Shown one piece after another: positions 52,890 through 62,265 of a stretch of 64,000 nt of DNA (positions are counted from its first letter, which is position 1; every line of letters begins with the position of its first letter). Made by a program: the position numbers and the translations under genes. The stretch is taken from NCBI GenBank assembly GCA_019237205.1, contig JAFAHO010000262.1, positions 1 through 64,000 of the forward strand, given 5' to 3'. The notes beneath the pieces were generated by a model. That model worked only from the letters and a program-made list of their open reading frames with translations. It searched no databases and was not told where the DNA came from. The stretch is from Hyphomicrobiales bacterium. GTDB lineage: Bacteria > Pseudomonadota > Alphaproteobacteria > Rhizobiales > Beijerinckiaceae.

Positions 52890-53068
52890 GTCGTTCCTCC
52901 AGGCTATTGGCAGTCGAGCCGTCGCGACGCCGCCAGAAACGATGCGGCGCGCCGGAGCGAAAGGCCCGAGCAGGGCGGCGCGTAGAGACAAAAGCCATGC
53001 GGCCTTGTCAAGGAGACCTGGCGCCCATGCCTTTGACAGGCGACGCGCTTTGATCGAAAGAGGCCGCG

Positions 53069-53737
53069 ATGGCCCCAATCGTCAAAATCTGCGGCCTCTC
53101 TAACGCCGCGACCCTGGAAGCCGCGCTCGTCGCAGGCGCGACTATGGCCGGCTTTGTGTTCTTCCCGAAGAGCCCGCGCAATATCGGCTACGAGGAGGCG
53201 CGCGCGCTCGGCGCGCAGGCGCGCGGGCGCGCGCGGATCGTCGCGCTCAGCGTCGATGCCGACGACGACGCGCTCGCCCGGATCGTCGAATGGCTTTCGC
53301 CCGATATCCTGCAATTGCACGGACGCGAAACGCCGGCGCGCGTGGCCGAGATCCGCGAGCGTTTCGGCCGCCCGACAATGAAGGCGATCGGCGTCTCCGC
53401 GCCTGCCGATTTCGCCGCCGCCGCGTCCTACGAGACCGTCGCGGACTTTATGCTGATCGACGCCAAGCCGCCGAAGAACGCCTTGCTGCCCGGGGGCAAC
53501 GGGCTCGCATTCGACTGGGCGCTCGCGCGCGACTTTCAGCCCCGGACGCCCTGGCTGCTGTCGGGTGGGCTCGATCCGGCCAATGTCGCCGAGGCGATCG
53601 CACTCACAGGAGCGCGCGGCGTCGACGTCTCCTCTGGCGTCGAGAGCGCCCCGGGCGTGAAGGACGGGGGCAAAATCCGGGCGTTCATCGCGGCCGCGCG
53701 CGGCGCGTTTCAGCGGGCGACCGAAGGAGTCGGATGA
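53069..53737 (+). CDS. trpF: Phosphoribosylanthranilate isomerase
   Basis: VKICGLSNAATLEAALVAGATMAGFVFFPKSPRNI; LSGGLDPANVAEAI; GVDVSSGVESAPGVKDGGKIRAFI. Confidence 0.96.
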   Translation: MAPIVKICGLSNAATLEAALVAGATMAGFVFFPKSPRNIGYEEARALGAQARGRARIVALSVDADDDALARIVEWLSPDILQLHGRETPARVAEIRERFGRPTMKAIGVSAPADFAAAASYETVADFMLIDAKPPKNALLPGGNGLAFDWALARDFQPRTPWLLSGGLDPANVAEAIALTGARGVDVSSGVESAPGVKDGGKIRAFIAAARGAFQRATEGVG

Positions 53738-54958
53738 ATGACGAAGCTCGACAAGCCCAATTCCTTCCGCAAGGGCCCGGACGAGCGCGGCCGGTTCGGC
53801 ATTTACGGTGGACGCTTCGTCGCCGAGACGCTGATGCCGCTGATTCTCTCGCTGGAGAAGGCCTACGAGGCTGCGAAGGCCGACCCTTCGTTCCAGCAAG
53901 AGCTCGATCATTTCCTCAAGCACTATGCCGGGCGCCCGAGCCCGCTCTATTTTGCCGAGCGGCTGACCGAAAGGCTCGGCGGGGCGAAGATCTATTTCAA
54001 GCGCGACGAGCTCAACCACACCGGCGCGCACAAGATCAACAACGTGCTCGGCCAGATCCTGCTCGCGCGCCGGATGGGCAAGAAGCGTATTATCGCCGAG
54101 ACCGGGGCGGGCCAGCACGGCGTCGCCACCGCCACCGCCTGCGCGCGCTTCGGCCTTGAATGCGTGGTCTACATGGGCGCGGTCGACGTCGAGCGGCAGA
54201 AGCCGAACGTCTTCCGCATGAAGATGCTAGGCGCCGAGGTGAGGCCGGTGCAGTCCGGCGCGCGCACGCTGAAGGACGCGATGAACGAAGCGCTGCGCGA
54301 CTGGGTGACCAACGTCGCCGACACGTTCTATTGCATCGGCACCGCCGCCGGGCCGCACCCGTACCCAGCGATGGTGCGCGACTTCCAGTGCGTGATCGGC
54401 AACGAGACGCGCGCGCAGATGCAGGAACTCGAGGGTCGCCTGCCAGACAGCCTGGTCGCGGCGATCGGCGGCGGCTCCAATGCGATCGGCCTCTTCCATC
54501 CGTTCCTTGATGACGAGGGGGTCGAGATGTTCGGCGTCGAGGCGGCGGGCCATGGACTCGACAAGGCCAACGGCCACGCCGCCTCGATCACCGGCGGCCG
54601 CCCGGGCGTGCTGCACGGCAACCGCACCTATCTTCTCATGGACGGCGACGGCCAGATCCTCGAAGGCCACTCGATCTCCGCCGGGCTCGACTATCCGGGC
54701 GTCGGACCGGAGCACGCCTGGCTGCACGACGTCGGCCGGGTGACCTATCTCTCCGCGACGGATGAGGAGGCGCTGAACGCCTTCCAGCTATGCTCAAAGC
54801 TCGAAGGCATCATCCCGGCGCTGGAGCCCGCCCATGCGCTCGCCAAAGTGATCGAACTCGCGCCGAAGCGGCCGAGGGAGCACCTGATGGTGATGAATCT
54901 CTGCGGCCGGGGCGATAAGGACATTTTCGCCGTCGCCGAGCGTCTCGGCGGGATGTAG
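53738..54958 (+). CDS. trpB: Tryptophan synthase beta chain
   Basis: [60 protein letters not shown]. Confidence 0.98.
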   Translation: MTKLDKPNSFRKGPDERGRFGIYGGRFVAETLMPLILSLEKAYEAAKADPSFQQELDHFLKHYAGRPSPLYFAERLTERLGGAKIYFKRDELNHTGAHKINNVLGQILLARRMGKKRIIAETGAGQHGVATATACARFGLECVVYMGAVDVERQKPNVFRMKMLGAEVRPVQSGARTLKDAMNEALRDWVTNVADTFYCIGTAAGPHPYPAMVRDFQCVIGNETRAQMQELEGRLPDSLVAAIGGGSNAIGLFHPFLDDEGVEMFGVEAAGHGLDKANGHAASITGGRPGVLHGNRTYLLMDGDGQILEGHSISAGLDYPGVGPEHAWLHDVGRVTYLSATDEEALNAFQLCSKLEGIIPALEPAHALAKVIELAPKRPREHLMVMNLCGRGDKDIFAVAERLGGM

Positions 54959-54988
54959 CGCTCCTCCCGCGCCGTGGCGCACGGGGTT

Positions 54989-55024
54989 CGGCGCCGAGTC
55001 AATCTTTTCAGGGCTTTGGGCGCC
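54989..55024. repeat. Direct repeat copy A (about 36 nt) downstream of trpB
   Basis: cggcgccgagtcaatcttttcagggctttgggcgcc, compare copy B. Confidence 0.7.
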
Positions 55025-55145
55025 AGAATCTGCAATTTCTGCGGGCTTGTCGCCGCGCGCGTCGATCGCGGTCGGCGACCGCCGTCTACGAAGGCCGCGG
55101 CCCCAGATCTTGTAGGTCGGACGGCGCCGGGGCCATACCGTTTCC

Positions 55146-55181
55146 CGGCGCGGAATCAATCTTTTCAAGCCTTTGCGGCGC
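55146..55181. repeat. Direct repeat copy B (about 36 nt)
   Basis: cggcgcggaatcaatcttttcaagcctttgcggcgc, near-identical to copy A. Confidence 0.7.
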
Positions 55182-55621
55182 TATTTCCATCGCACCCCTC
55201 GCACTGCCGCCGCCCGGGGTTCCGCTTCGCCGCTCGGCGCGGTCGAGCCCTTCGCTCGTCCGCAGGACCCTCCCTGCAATCTTCGCCGGATCGACCCGCC
55301 CCGCCGCCGTCGGGACTCCCCCGGCAGACGCGATCGGCCCTCCTGCGCATCCAGGCTGCTGGACCAAGAGTGAGGTAGCTTAGCAGGAATTCCGGCGCTT
55401 GTACACAGTTTGTTCTCACCCGCCCTCTAATACCATGAACAACCTATTGAAAACCCGATCGTCGACCTCATCATCGCGATGATCGTGCGGCTCAGGGGCG
55501 CTTCGGCCGCAGGAACTGCATGTTGGCCGCGGCGAGGCGGAAACTCTTGCTTTTCGCGCTACAATACACGCCAAACCTGTTTCTTGACCTCGGCTACGAC
55601 GTCAAGGACCGGCCGCGACGA

Positions 55622-56431
55622 TCAGTCGGTTGGCGTTTCGGCCTGAGGTCGGATCGACGGCTTCGTGACGACCGGCGGCGGCCTACCCTCCCGCCCCAGA
55701 TACGCGACGCCCTTCGCCCAGAGGCGCAGCGCCTCCCAATGAATCGCCGCGCTCGTCTTCATCGCCTCGAGGGGCGCCGATAAGCCCGCCTTCAGGAGGG
55801 CCGCGTCCGTCAGCTCCCGCCGCTCTCCCGCGAGCGCCGCGCGCAGCACGACCCCGTCCGGCCCGCTCGCGCGAATGGCCAGCGTCACGGTCTCGCCCGG
55901 CGGCGTCGCATGGAACTCGTACCGCAGTCCCATCGGCAGAAACGGACTGACGAAGAACGTCTTCGCGCAGGCCTGATGCACTGCGCCTCGAGCCTCGGCG
56001 ACCGGCAGCACGTAGCTGTGCCGTTCTCCGAACGTGTTGTGGACCTGATAGATGAGCGCCGCGAGCGCGCCGTCCGGACCGGCGCAGAAATAGACACTGA
56101 GCGGGTTGAAGCCGTAGCCCAATGTGCGGGGCATGCAGAGAAGCCGGATCGACCCGCAGCGCGTATCGATGGCGTGCGCGTCGAGAAGCTCGCGCGCCTG
56201 CGCGCGCAACGACGACGCGCCGCCGTCCCCGTGATCGCGGTCGAAGAGGGAAAAGAGATTGAAACGATTGTGCGAGAAGACCCTGAGGCGCCGGTCGACG
56301 TCGTCGATCTCTTCGAGATCGATCAGAAGCCAGAACAGTCGGTAGCGAAAGCGGTGCGGCTTCGGCTTCAGCCGCCGATGAAAGACCGAGCCGACATAAA
56401 GGCTCGACTGGAGGCAGGTCCCGCGGCTCAT
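55622..56431 (-). CDS. DUF1365 domain protein
   Basis: SSLYVGSVFHRRLKPKPHRFRYRLFWLLIDLEEID...LCMPRTLGYGFNPLSVYFC. Confidence 0.92.
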   Translation of the reverse strand: MSRGTCLQSSLYVGSVFHRRLKPKPHRFRYRLFWLLIDLEEIDDVDRRLRVFSHNRFNLFSLFDRDHGDGGASSLRAQARELLDAHAIDTRCGSIRLLCMPRTLGYGFNPLSVYFCAGPDGALAALIYQVHNTFGERHSYVLPVAEARGAVHQACAKTFFVSPFLPMGLRYEFHATPPGETVTLAIRASGPDGVVLRAALAGERRELTDAALLKAGLSAPLEAMKTSAAIHWEALRLWAKGVAYLGREGRPPPVVTKPSIRPQAETPTD

Positions 56432-57789
56432 GCGGCTCTGTCCAGGGCCGCCGGCTCCGCCCGAGGCGTGACCCAGATGCGCGACGATTCGCCCGCGACG
56501 GTCCACGGGCGCTTCACCCCGCCGAGCTCTTCGGCGACGGCGAGGCCCGCCTGCAGCGCGTCCTCATGGAAGCCCGAACCGAAATGCGCGCCGCAATACC
56601 AGAGGTTGCGCGCGCCCTGCAGCCGCCACAGCGACTTCTGGGCCGCGATCGCGCGCGCGTCGAACAGCGGATGATCGTAAGCAATGGTCTCGAGCACGCT
56701 CTCCTCGCGCGGCGGACGCGACGGGTTCAAGGTCACGAAGACGTTGGTCTTCGTCGGCAGGCTCTGCAGCCTGTTCATCCAGTAGGTCACGCAGACGCGC
56801 TCCGGCGCGCGGGCTTCGCCGCCGATATAGTTCCAGCTCGACCATGCGGCGCGGCGGCGCGGCATCAGGCTCTCGTCCGTATGAAGGACCGCGAGATTGC
56901 GGCTGTAGCGGAACGCGCCGAGCAGCGCGCGCTCCTCTTCGCTCGGCTGGCCGATGAGGGCGAGCGCCTCGTCGGCATGGCAGGCGAGCACGACATGGTC
57001 GAACCTGTCGCGGCCCCCGCGGCCGTCAATCACGGTCGCCCCCGAAAGATTGCGCTCGATCCGGACGGCGTCCGTTCGGTAACGGACGGCGCCCGCGAGC
57101 GAAAGGCCCATGCGGCTCACATATTCCGTGGCGCCGCCGCTGACGGTGCGCCAGATCGGCCGCCCACCGAGCTGGAGGAGGCCGTGATTGTCGTGGAAGC
57201 GGATGAAAGCCGCGGCGGGAAAGGCCATGATCTCGGCTGGCGTCGCCGACCAGATCGCGCTCGCCATCGGAAGAATGTGATGGTCGCGAAACGCCTCGCC
57301 ATAGCGGCCCGCCGCCAGATATTCGCCGAGGCTCAGATGGTCCTCGTGGATGCGGCGGGCGTCGCGGGGCGCACAGCGGTAGAATCGGGTAAGATCCGCC
57401 AGCATTCCCCAAAACCGGGGGCTCACGATGTTCGACGGTTGGGCGAAGAGGCTCAAGAGGTTGGCGCCCGCGTATTCGATCCTTGCGTGATCGAGCGAGA
57501 CGGCGAAGGACATGTCGGATGGCTGCGTCTTCACGTCGAGAGTCTTCAGAAGTTCGACGAAATTAGGATATGTTCTCGGATTGTAGACGATGAAGCCGGT
57601 ATCGACGGGGATTTCCCGGCCATCGACACGCGCAAGGACTGTATTCGAATGTCCGCCGATCCGGTCGGCCTTCTCGTATACGATGACGTCGTGACGGCGG
57701 CCGAGCAGCCATGCGGCGGAAAGGCCGGCGACGCCTGTCCCCACGACGCCAATGCGAAGACGAGATCCTGAACCCATGGCCGCCCCCAT
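56428..57789 (-). CDS. NAD/FAD-binding amine-oxidase-like flavoprotein of the DUF1365-associated type (ATG at 57777 is an alternative start)
   Basis: RIGVVGTGVAGLSAAWLLGRRHDVIVYEKADRIGGHSNTV; overlaps the DUF1365 gene by 4 nt. Confidence 0.92.
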   Translation of the reverse strand: MGAAMGSGSRLRIGVVGTGVAGLSAAWLLGRRHDVIVYEKADRIGGHSNTVLARVDGREIPVDTGFIVYNPRTYPNFVELLKTLDVKTQPSDMSFAVSLDHARIEYAGANLLSLFAQPSNIVSPRFWGMLADLTRFYRCAPRDARRIHEDHLSLGEYLAAGRYGEAFRDHHILPMASAIWSATPAEIMAFPAAAFIRFHDNHGLLQLGGRPIWRTVSGGATEYVSRMGLSLAGAVRYRTDAVRIERNLSGATVIDGRGGRDRFDHVVLACHADEALALIGQPSEEERALLGAFRYSRNLAVLHTDESLMPRRRAAWSSWNYIGGEARAPERVCVTYWMNRLQSLPTKTNVFVTLNPSRPPREESVLETIAYDHPLFDARAIAAQKSLWRLQGARNLWYCGAHFGSGFHEDALQAGLAVAEELGGVKRPWTVAGESSRIWVTPRAEPAALDRAA

Positions 57790-57840
57790 TTCGCCCTTCC
57801 GTCTTCCCCGGCGCCACCTGATCAGCCGCTCCTGGAAACC

Positions 57841-57868
57841 ATTACGGCCCGCCGCAAGGCGTGGATCA
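57841..57868 (-). promoter_or_regulatory. Putative RpoE(sigma-E)-type promoter for the flavoprotein/DUF1365 operon
   Basis: Minus strand TGATCC (57868-57863) - 18 nt - TAAT (57844-57841), upstream of the gene at 57789/57777. Confidence 0.6.
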
Positions 57869-58016
57869 TGTTTCGATGATCCAATGGCCCGCGCCCGCCG
57901 TTCAATCGGAGATGACCCTAGCGCTCTCTCTCCCCGGATCCTTCGACGCGCTTGGCTGGCGCGGCGTCACGCAGCGACGGCGTCGCATGGCTTCAGCCGC
58001 CGCGTCCAGGCCGGCG

Positions 58017-58598
58017 ATGTCGGATAGTTCAGAAGCCGCCAATCGCCGCGAGGATTGGAGCGGCCGGATCGGCGCAATCGCGGCGAGCCATGACCGCGCC
58101 GCCTTCGCGGAGCTCTTCGGGTTCTTTGCGCCGAGGGTGAAAGGCTATCTGCAGAGGACCGGGACCAGCGAGGCTGAAGCCGAAGACCTGGCTCAGGAGA
58201 CCATGCTCGCCGTCTGGCGCAAAGCCGGCCTCTACGATCCGGGAAACGCGAGCCCGGCGACCTGGATCTTCACCATCGCGCGCAATCTCAGGATCGACTC
58301 GCTGAGGCGGGAGCGGCGCGCCGGCGCGGTGAAGGTCGAGGAGGCGGAAGCGGAATACGAAGTCGATCAAGCGCCGCTCGCCGACGCGCGGTTCCTGGCG
58401 GCGGAGGCGGAGGCGCGGGTGCGCAAGGCGCTGAAGACGTTGCCGTCGGACCAATTGCGGGTGATTGAAATGTCGTTTTTCGAGGAGCGGCCGCATGGCG
58501 AGATTGCGCGCGCGCTCGAGATTCCTCTTGGCACTGTGAAGTCCCGCGTGAGGCTCGCAATGCGGAGCCTGCGCGGCCTTGTGGATGGATGGCAATGA
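58017..58598 (+). CDS. rpoE: ECF sigma factor, RpoE/SigK-like, partner of ChrR
   Basis: AEDLAQETMLAVWRKAGLYDPGNASPATWIFTIARNLRIDSLRRERR; IEMSFFEERPHGEIARALEIPLGTVKSRVRLAMRSLR. Confidence 0.92.
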   Translation: MSDSSEAANRREDWSGRIGAIAASHDRAAFAELFGFFAPRVKGYLQRTGTSEAEAEDLAQETMLAVWRKAGLYDPGNASPATWIFTIARNLRIDSLRRERRAGAVKVEEAEAEYEVDQAPLADARFLAAEAEARVRKALKTLPSDQLRVIEMSFFEERPHGEIARALEIPLGTVKSRVRLAMRSLRGLVDGWQ

Positions 58599-59239
58599 CG
58601 ATTGCCCACCACCCCGGTGAAGACTTGCTGGCGGCATACGCCGCGGGCACGGTCGATCTCGGCCAGCGCGTGGCGATTGCGACCCATCTTGCGGCCTGCG
58701 AGTCCTGCCGCAAGTGGGTGCGCGCGATGGAGCAGGTCGGCGGCGCGCTGATCGCCGACATGGCTCCCTCAGCGCTCACCGAAGGGGCGTTGGCCCGCAC
58801 GCTGGCGCAGATCGATGAGCCGCCGCCGCCCGCGCGTCGCGCCCGGCCGGTTTGCGAGGACGCGCCCGAGAACCTGCCGCGTTTCGTCAAGGCTTATGAA
58901 TTCGGCCGCTGGCGCCAGGTCGCGCCGCGCATCGCCATGCGGCCGATCCGGCTGCCCGAACCGGGCCCGACGCGGGTGTTCCTGTTGAAGGCGGGCGCGG
59001 GAACGAAGCTGATCGAGCATGCCCATACCGGGTTCGAGATGACCTGCGTGCTTGCCGGCGCTTTTCGGCGCGAAGGGGAACGCTACGGTCCGGGCGATTT
59101 CGACTTCGGCGACGAAGAGGTCAATCACGAGCCCCACATCGAGCGGGGCGACGATTGCGTGTCGCTCGTGGCCATGCAGGGGGAGCTGCGCTGGCAGGGG
59201 CTCCTGGGGCGGCTGATCCAGCCGTTCATTCGTCTTTGA
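58595..59239 (+). CDS. chrR: ChrR-family zinc-binding anti-sigma factor with C-terminal cupin
   Basis: HHPGEDLLAAYAAGTVDLGQRVAIATHLAACESCRKWV (H...HxxxCxxC zinc motif) plus cupin EHAHTGFEMTCVLAGAFRREGERYGPGDF. Confidence 0.93.
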   Translation: MTIAHHPGEDLLAAYAAGTVDLGQRVAIATHLAACESCRKWVRAMEQVGGALIADMAPSALTEGALARTLAQIDEPPPPARRARPVCEDAPENLPRFVKAYEFGRWRQVAPRIAMRPIRLPEPGPTRVFLLKAGAGTKLIEHAHTGFEMTCVLAGAFRREGERYGPGDFDFGDEEVNHEPHIERGDDCVSLVAMQGELRWQGLLGRLIQPFIRL

Positions 59240-59255
59240 CAATCGGCCGGCGCTG

Positions 59256-60047
59256 ATGAGCCTGGCTGAACTTGTTCTTGACGCCGCGATCGCGCTGGTG
59301 AGCCTCGCCGTCGTCATGTCGGCAGGCTGGACGATCCAGCGGCAGACCGGGAACTCCGGCTGGATCGACGCGGTCTGGACTTTTGGCGTAGGCGCGACGG
59401 GGGTCGCGCTTTCGCTCGCGCCCGCCGGCGGCGCGTTGTGGCGGCGCGCCATCGTCGCCGCGCTTGCCGCCGCGTGGTCGATGCGGCTTGGCCTCCATAT
59501 CGTCAAGCGCACCATGAAGTCGGGCGGCGACCCGCGCTACGCCAGGATGATGGCGAACTGGGGCGAGAGAGCGCCCGCCTGCCTCTTTGCCTTTCTGCAG
59601 GCGCAGGCCGCCGTCGGCGCGCTGCTTGCGCTTGCAATCGCGCTTGCCGCGCATGCGCCGGGCGGGTCTCCGTGGCTGCAGGATGTGGTCGGCGCGCCGC
59701 TGATGGCGGTCGCGATCGTCGGCGAGGCCCTGGCCGATGCCGAGCTCGCGCGTTTCAAGGCCGATCCGGCGAACCGCGGCGCGATCTGCGATGTCGGCCT
59801 TTGGCGCCTGTCGCGTCATCCCAACTATGTTTGCGAATTTGCCGTCTGGCTCGCCGTCGCGATCATCGGCTTCGAGCCAAGCGCCGCTTCGACCTGGCTC
59901 GGGCTGCTTGCGCCGGCTATCATGTACTGGACATTGCGCTACGGCTCCGGCGTGCCGCCGCTAGAAGAGCACATGCAGCGCACCCGGCCGCACGACTTCG
60001 CCGCCTACGCCGCGCGCACCCCTGTGTTCTTTCCGACGCTTTGGTGA
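59256..60047 (+). CDS. DUF1295 (steroid 5-alpha-reductase-like) membrane protein
   Basis: GNSGWIDAVWTFGVG; LWRLSRHPNYVCEFAVWLAVAIIG; YGSGVPPLEEHM. Confidence 0.92.
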   Translation: MSLAELVLDAAIALVSLAVVMSAGWTIQRQTGNSGWIDAVWTFGVGATGVALSLAPAGGALWRRAIVAALAAAWSMRLGLHIVKRTMKSGGDPRYARMMANWGERAPACLFAFLQAQAAVGALLALAIALAAHAPGGSPWLQDVVGAPLMAVAIVGEALADAELARFKADPANRGAICDVGLWRLSRHPNYVCEFAVWLAVAIIGFEPSAASTWLGLLAPAIMYWTLRYGSGVPPLEEHMQRTRPHDFAAYAARTPVFFPTLW

Positions 60048-60070
60048 AGTAGTAGGGGTTTGGTTCTCGT

Positions 60071-60628
60071 TTAATGACGAAGCATTTGCGCAGATAGCAT
60101 TGAGAATAACAACCCACATTGAATAAAAACTAGAATCAATGCTACCAATGAATAAGCAGTAATCCCGTTTTCAGAGTTAAAAAAAGGCAAATGACTATTC
60201 TCTGCAATTTCCCTCAAATTGAGTCTCGCCTTTACCGTGTCATGCTCCTCTCCCGTATCAGATTTAATCGACGTCTTACGAGCGGTTTGCTGACTGTATT
60301 CTGAGTACCATCCCCGCTCGTCTGCGTAAACTGCGCTAAATATCTGCGCGGATTTTGATCGACGGTGAAATAAGTACAGCATAAACACCTCAACAACAAA
60401 AACCAGCAGGGAAATTGCCGTAAGAGCAGCGGTTATTTCTAAGTCTATTGTAGTTATCGGCGAGTCGTGAGCGATAGGATAATGTATGATCATCACCAGC
60501 GCAATATTAATAAGAGGACTCAGTAAAAGGATAAAAGTAGCAGCGATTATATAAAGAGCGAGGCGCTGCAGGCTTTTCCTTATGTCTTCAATGTCTCTTA
60601 GATGAATATCATCCTTTGTATTATTCAT
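60071..60628 (-). CDS. Small integral membrane protein of unknown function, about three predicted TM helices
   Basis: Hydrophobic stretches LALYIIAATFILLLSPLINIALVMIIHY, ITAALTAISLLVFVVEVFMLYLF, YSLVALILVFIQCGLLFSML; AT-rich, Ile/Lys/Asn-rich codons unlike the surroundings. Confidence 0.7.
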   Translation of the reverse strand: MNNTKDDIHLRDIEDIRKSLQRLALYIIAATFILLLSPLINIALVMIIHYPIAHDSPITTIDLEITAALTAISLLVFVVEVFMLYLFHRRSKSAQIFSAVYADERGWYSEYSQQTARKTSIKSDTGEEHDTVKARLNLREIAENSHLPFFNSENGITAYSLVALILVFIQCGLLFSMLSAQMLRH

Positions 60629-60649
60629 GTGCGGACCTATTTAGATTAC

Positions 60650-61438
60650 TCACGCTTCAACCCGCGCAAAATTAGATAAAATCCGTGCGATCAGCGCCGC
60701 TTCATCACGGATTCTCATATTATCAGTATAATAGCCAGACATCCTAACAAGATCAAAGAATTGCTGGTCGTGAGAGGAAAATGGAAAGACGGACGTGTCA
60801 ATGTTCTTAGATTGCCCTAAGTTATCATAATAAGCACCTTCATCATAATACTGAAGGATGGGTGAATGCTCCGTTGGCGTCCACCAGAGGTCTGCCTTTG
60901 AGCAAACCGTGATTAACCAACGCGCGGGGCCGCCCGGCGCGCACAGGGTGTTTTTCCATTCGTCCAATAACAAGATTTCCTCATGCCTTCGATTTTCTAG
61001 AAATCGCTGTTTCACAGTATTATTCTTCGTAATAGCCCTGTTTGAAACAACGTTTCCTTCGTGATATCCATAAGATACCACGTTAATTATACCAAGGTTT
61101 GGCTCCCTCATCGCTTTACTAATGGATTGTCGCCGATGGATGGAAAACGGTTCAATAATCTGGCCTGGCGTCTCGATTATCTTCAGTTTCAATTTTCCTT
61201 TCAATTTTCCCTTTACCGATTCCGACACACGGCTCCGCATTTCTCTTGGGACGTACGGGACAAGACCGCGAAGTCGCCGACAAAAGGAGGTCTTTCCCGT
61301 TCCCGACGCCCCTAACAGAATAATAGTGTGCTTAGTGGGGCGGAGAAGGAATTCATTCATCTTCTCAAGGAGCCCCAATTCCTTTAGGAGAACTGCAGCA
61401 ACTTGTGCAACTTCTTTTGCAGTATTTGGGTCTACCAC
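60650..61438 (-). CDS. P-loop GTPase-domain protein of unknown function (GTG start)
   Basis: G1/Walker A IILLGASGTGKTSFCRRL, G3-like IIETPGQ, G4-like VCSKADLWW; AT-rich. Confidence 0.75.
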   Translation of the reverse strand: MVDPNTAKEVAQVAAVLLKELGLLEKMNEFLLRPTKHTIILLGASGTGKTSFCRRLRGLVPYVPREMRSRVSESVKGKLKGKLKLKIIETPGQIIEPFSIHRRQSISKAMREPNLGIINVVSYGYHEGNVVSNRAITKNNTVKQRFLENRRHEEILLLDEWKNTLCAPGGPARWLITVCSKADLWWTPTEHSPILQYYDEGAYYDNLGQSKNIDTSVFPFSSHDQQFFDLVRMSGYYTDNMRIRDEAALIARILSNFARVEA

Positions 61439-61760
61439 GGGCCTTCCCCAGACAAGTCAAATAATGGCAAATTGTTGTGATGACGCGTCATGAAAGGCAC
61501 AAACATTCTCGTCGCGTCGAAACAGGTTCGCCGACAAAGGCACACGCAAATATGTTCAGCGAGACGCTCCGAGTCAAATGTTCGCGGGGACCCGCGAAAT
61601 GTGCTTAGGCCAGAGCGAATTCTCTGGGCCACCTGCCCAGCCCGAAGGCCTCGACCGTCCGCATGGCGACCCCTGTCTGAAAGGTCCGGTCTCCGGCGGC
61701 CTCTTGCTCTTTCGTGAGCTCAGGCGGACTGTCACGATCGAACGCAAAAGGAGGCCGGCC

Positions 61761-62243
61761 ATGGCGCCGATCGCGTATCTTACCGTTCACGGACAGAGGC
61801 AGGGGGACATCAAGGGCGGCGCTACTGAAAAGAGACGGGAAGGCTCGATCCCGCTGATTTCAGTCGCCTACGAGGTCGACGCGCCCGTCGACCCGGCGAC
61901 CGGCCACGTAACCGGCAAGCGCATTCATAAGCCGGTCACAATCATCAAGGTCATCGATCAGGCGTCGCCGAAACTGCTCGAGGCGCTCGTCACAAACGAG
62001 GTCCTGACCAGCGTCAAGATCGAGTTCTGGCGACCGGCCCCCGAGGCCGCCGCGCCCTATTTCATCATCGCGCTGACGAACGCGCTCGTGACCAACGCGG
62101 CCCTCTCGTCCTCGAGCGGAAGCCACGCGCAGGCGCCTGACGCCCACGAGCTCGAGGAGATTGAATTCACTTACCAAAAGATCACGTGGACCTACCCGGA
62201 GAACGGCGACGAGGCTCAGGACGATTGGGCCTCTCAATCGTGA
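61761..62243 (+). CDS. hcp: Hcp family type VI secretion tube/effector protein
   Basis: AYLTVHGQRQGDIKGGATEKRREGSIPLISVAYEVDAPVDPATGHVTGKRIHKPVTIIKVIDQASPKLLEALVTNEVLTSVKIEFWRP; strong AAGGAGG SD. Confidence 0.92.
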   Translation: MAPIAYLTVHGQRQGDIKGGATEKRREGSIPLISVAYEVDAPVDPATGHVTGKRIHKPVTIIKVIDQASPKLLEALVTNEVLTSVKIEFWRPAPEAAAPYFIIALTNALVTNAALSSSSGSHAQAPDAHELEEIEFTYQKITWTYPENGDEAQDDWASQS

Positions 62244-62265
62244 AGCGTCGCCTCCACGACTATCG

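Noticed and set aside
52904-54118. 404-aa minus-strand ORF over trpF and trpB
   Set aside because: Antisense to two unambiguous trp genes; no family motifs.
55520-55783. 87-aa plus-strand ORF downstream of trpB
   Set aside because: Runs into DUF1365 antisense, no domain recognised, no convincing start context.
61432-61632. 66-aa minus-strand ORF just upstream of the GTPase
   Set aside because: No recognisable family, no convincing ribosome-binding site, falls in the transition region.
61578-61760. N-terminal extension of hcp
   Set aside because: The Hcp homology and a strong AAGGAGG SD support the ATG at 61761; the extension has no family similarity.
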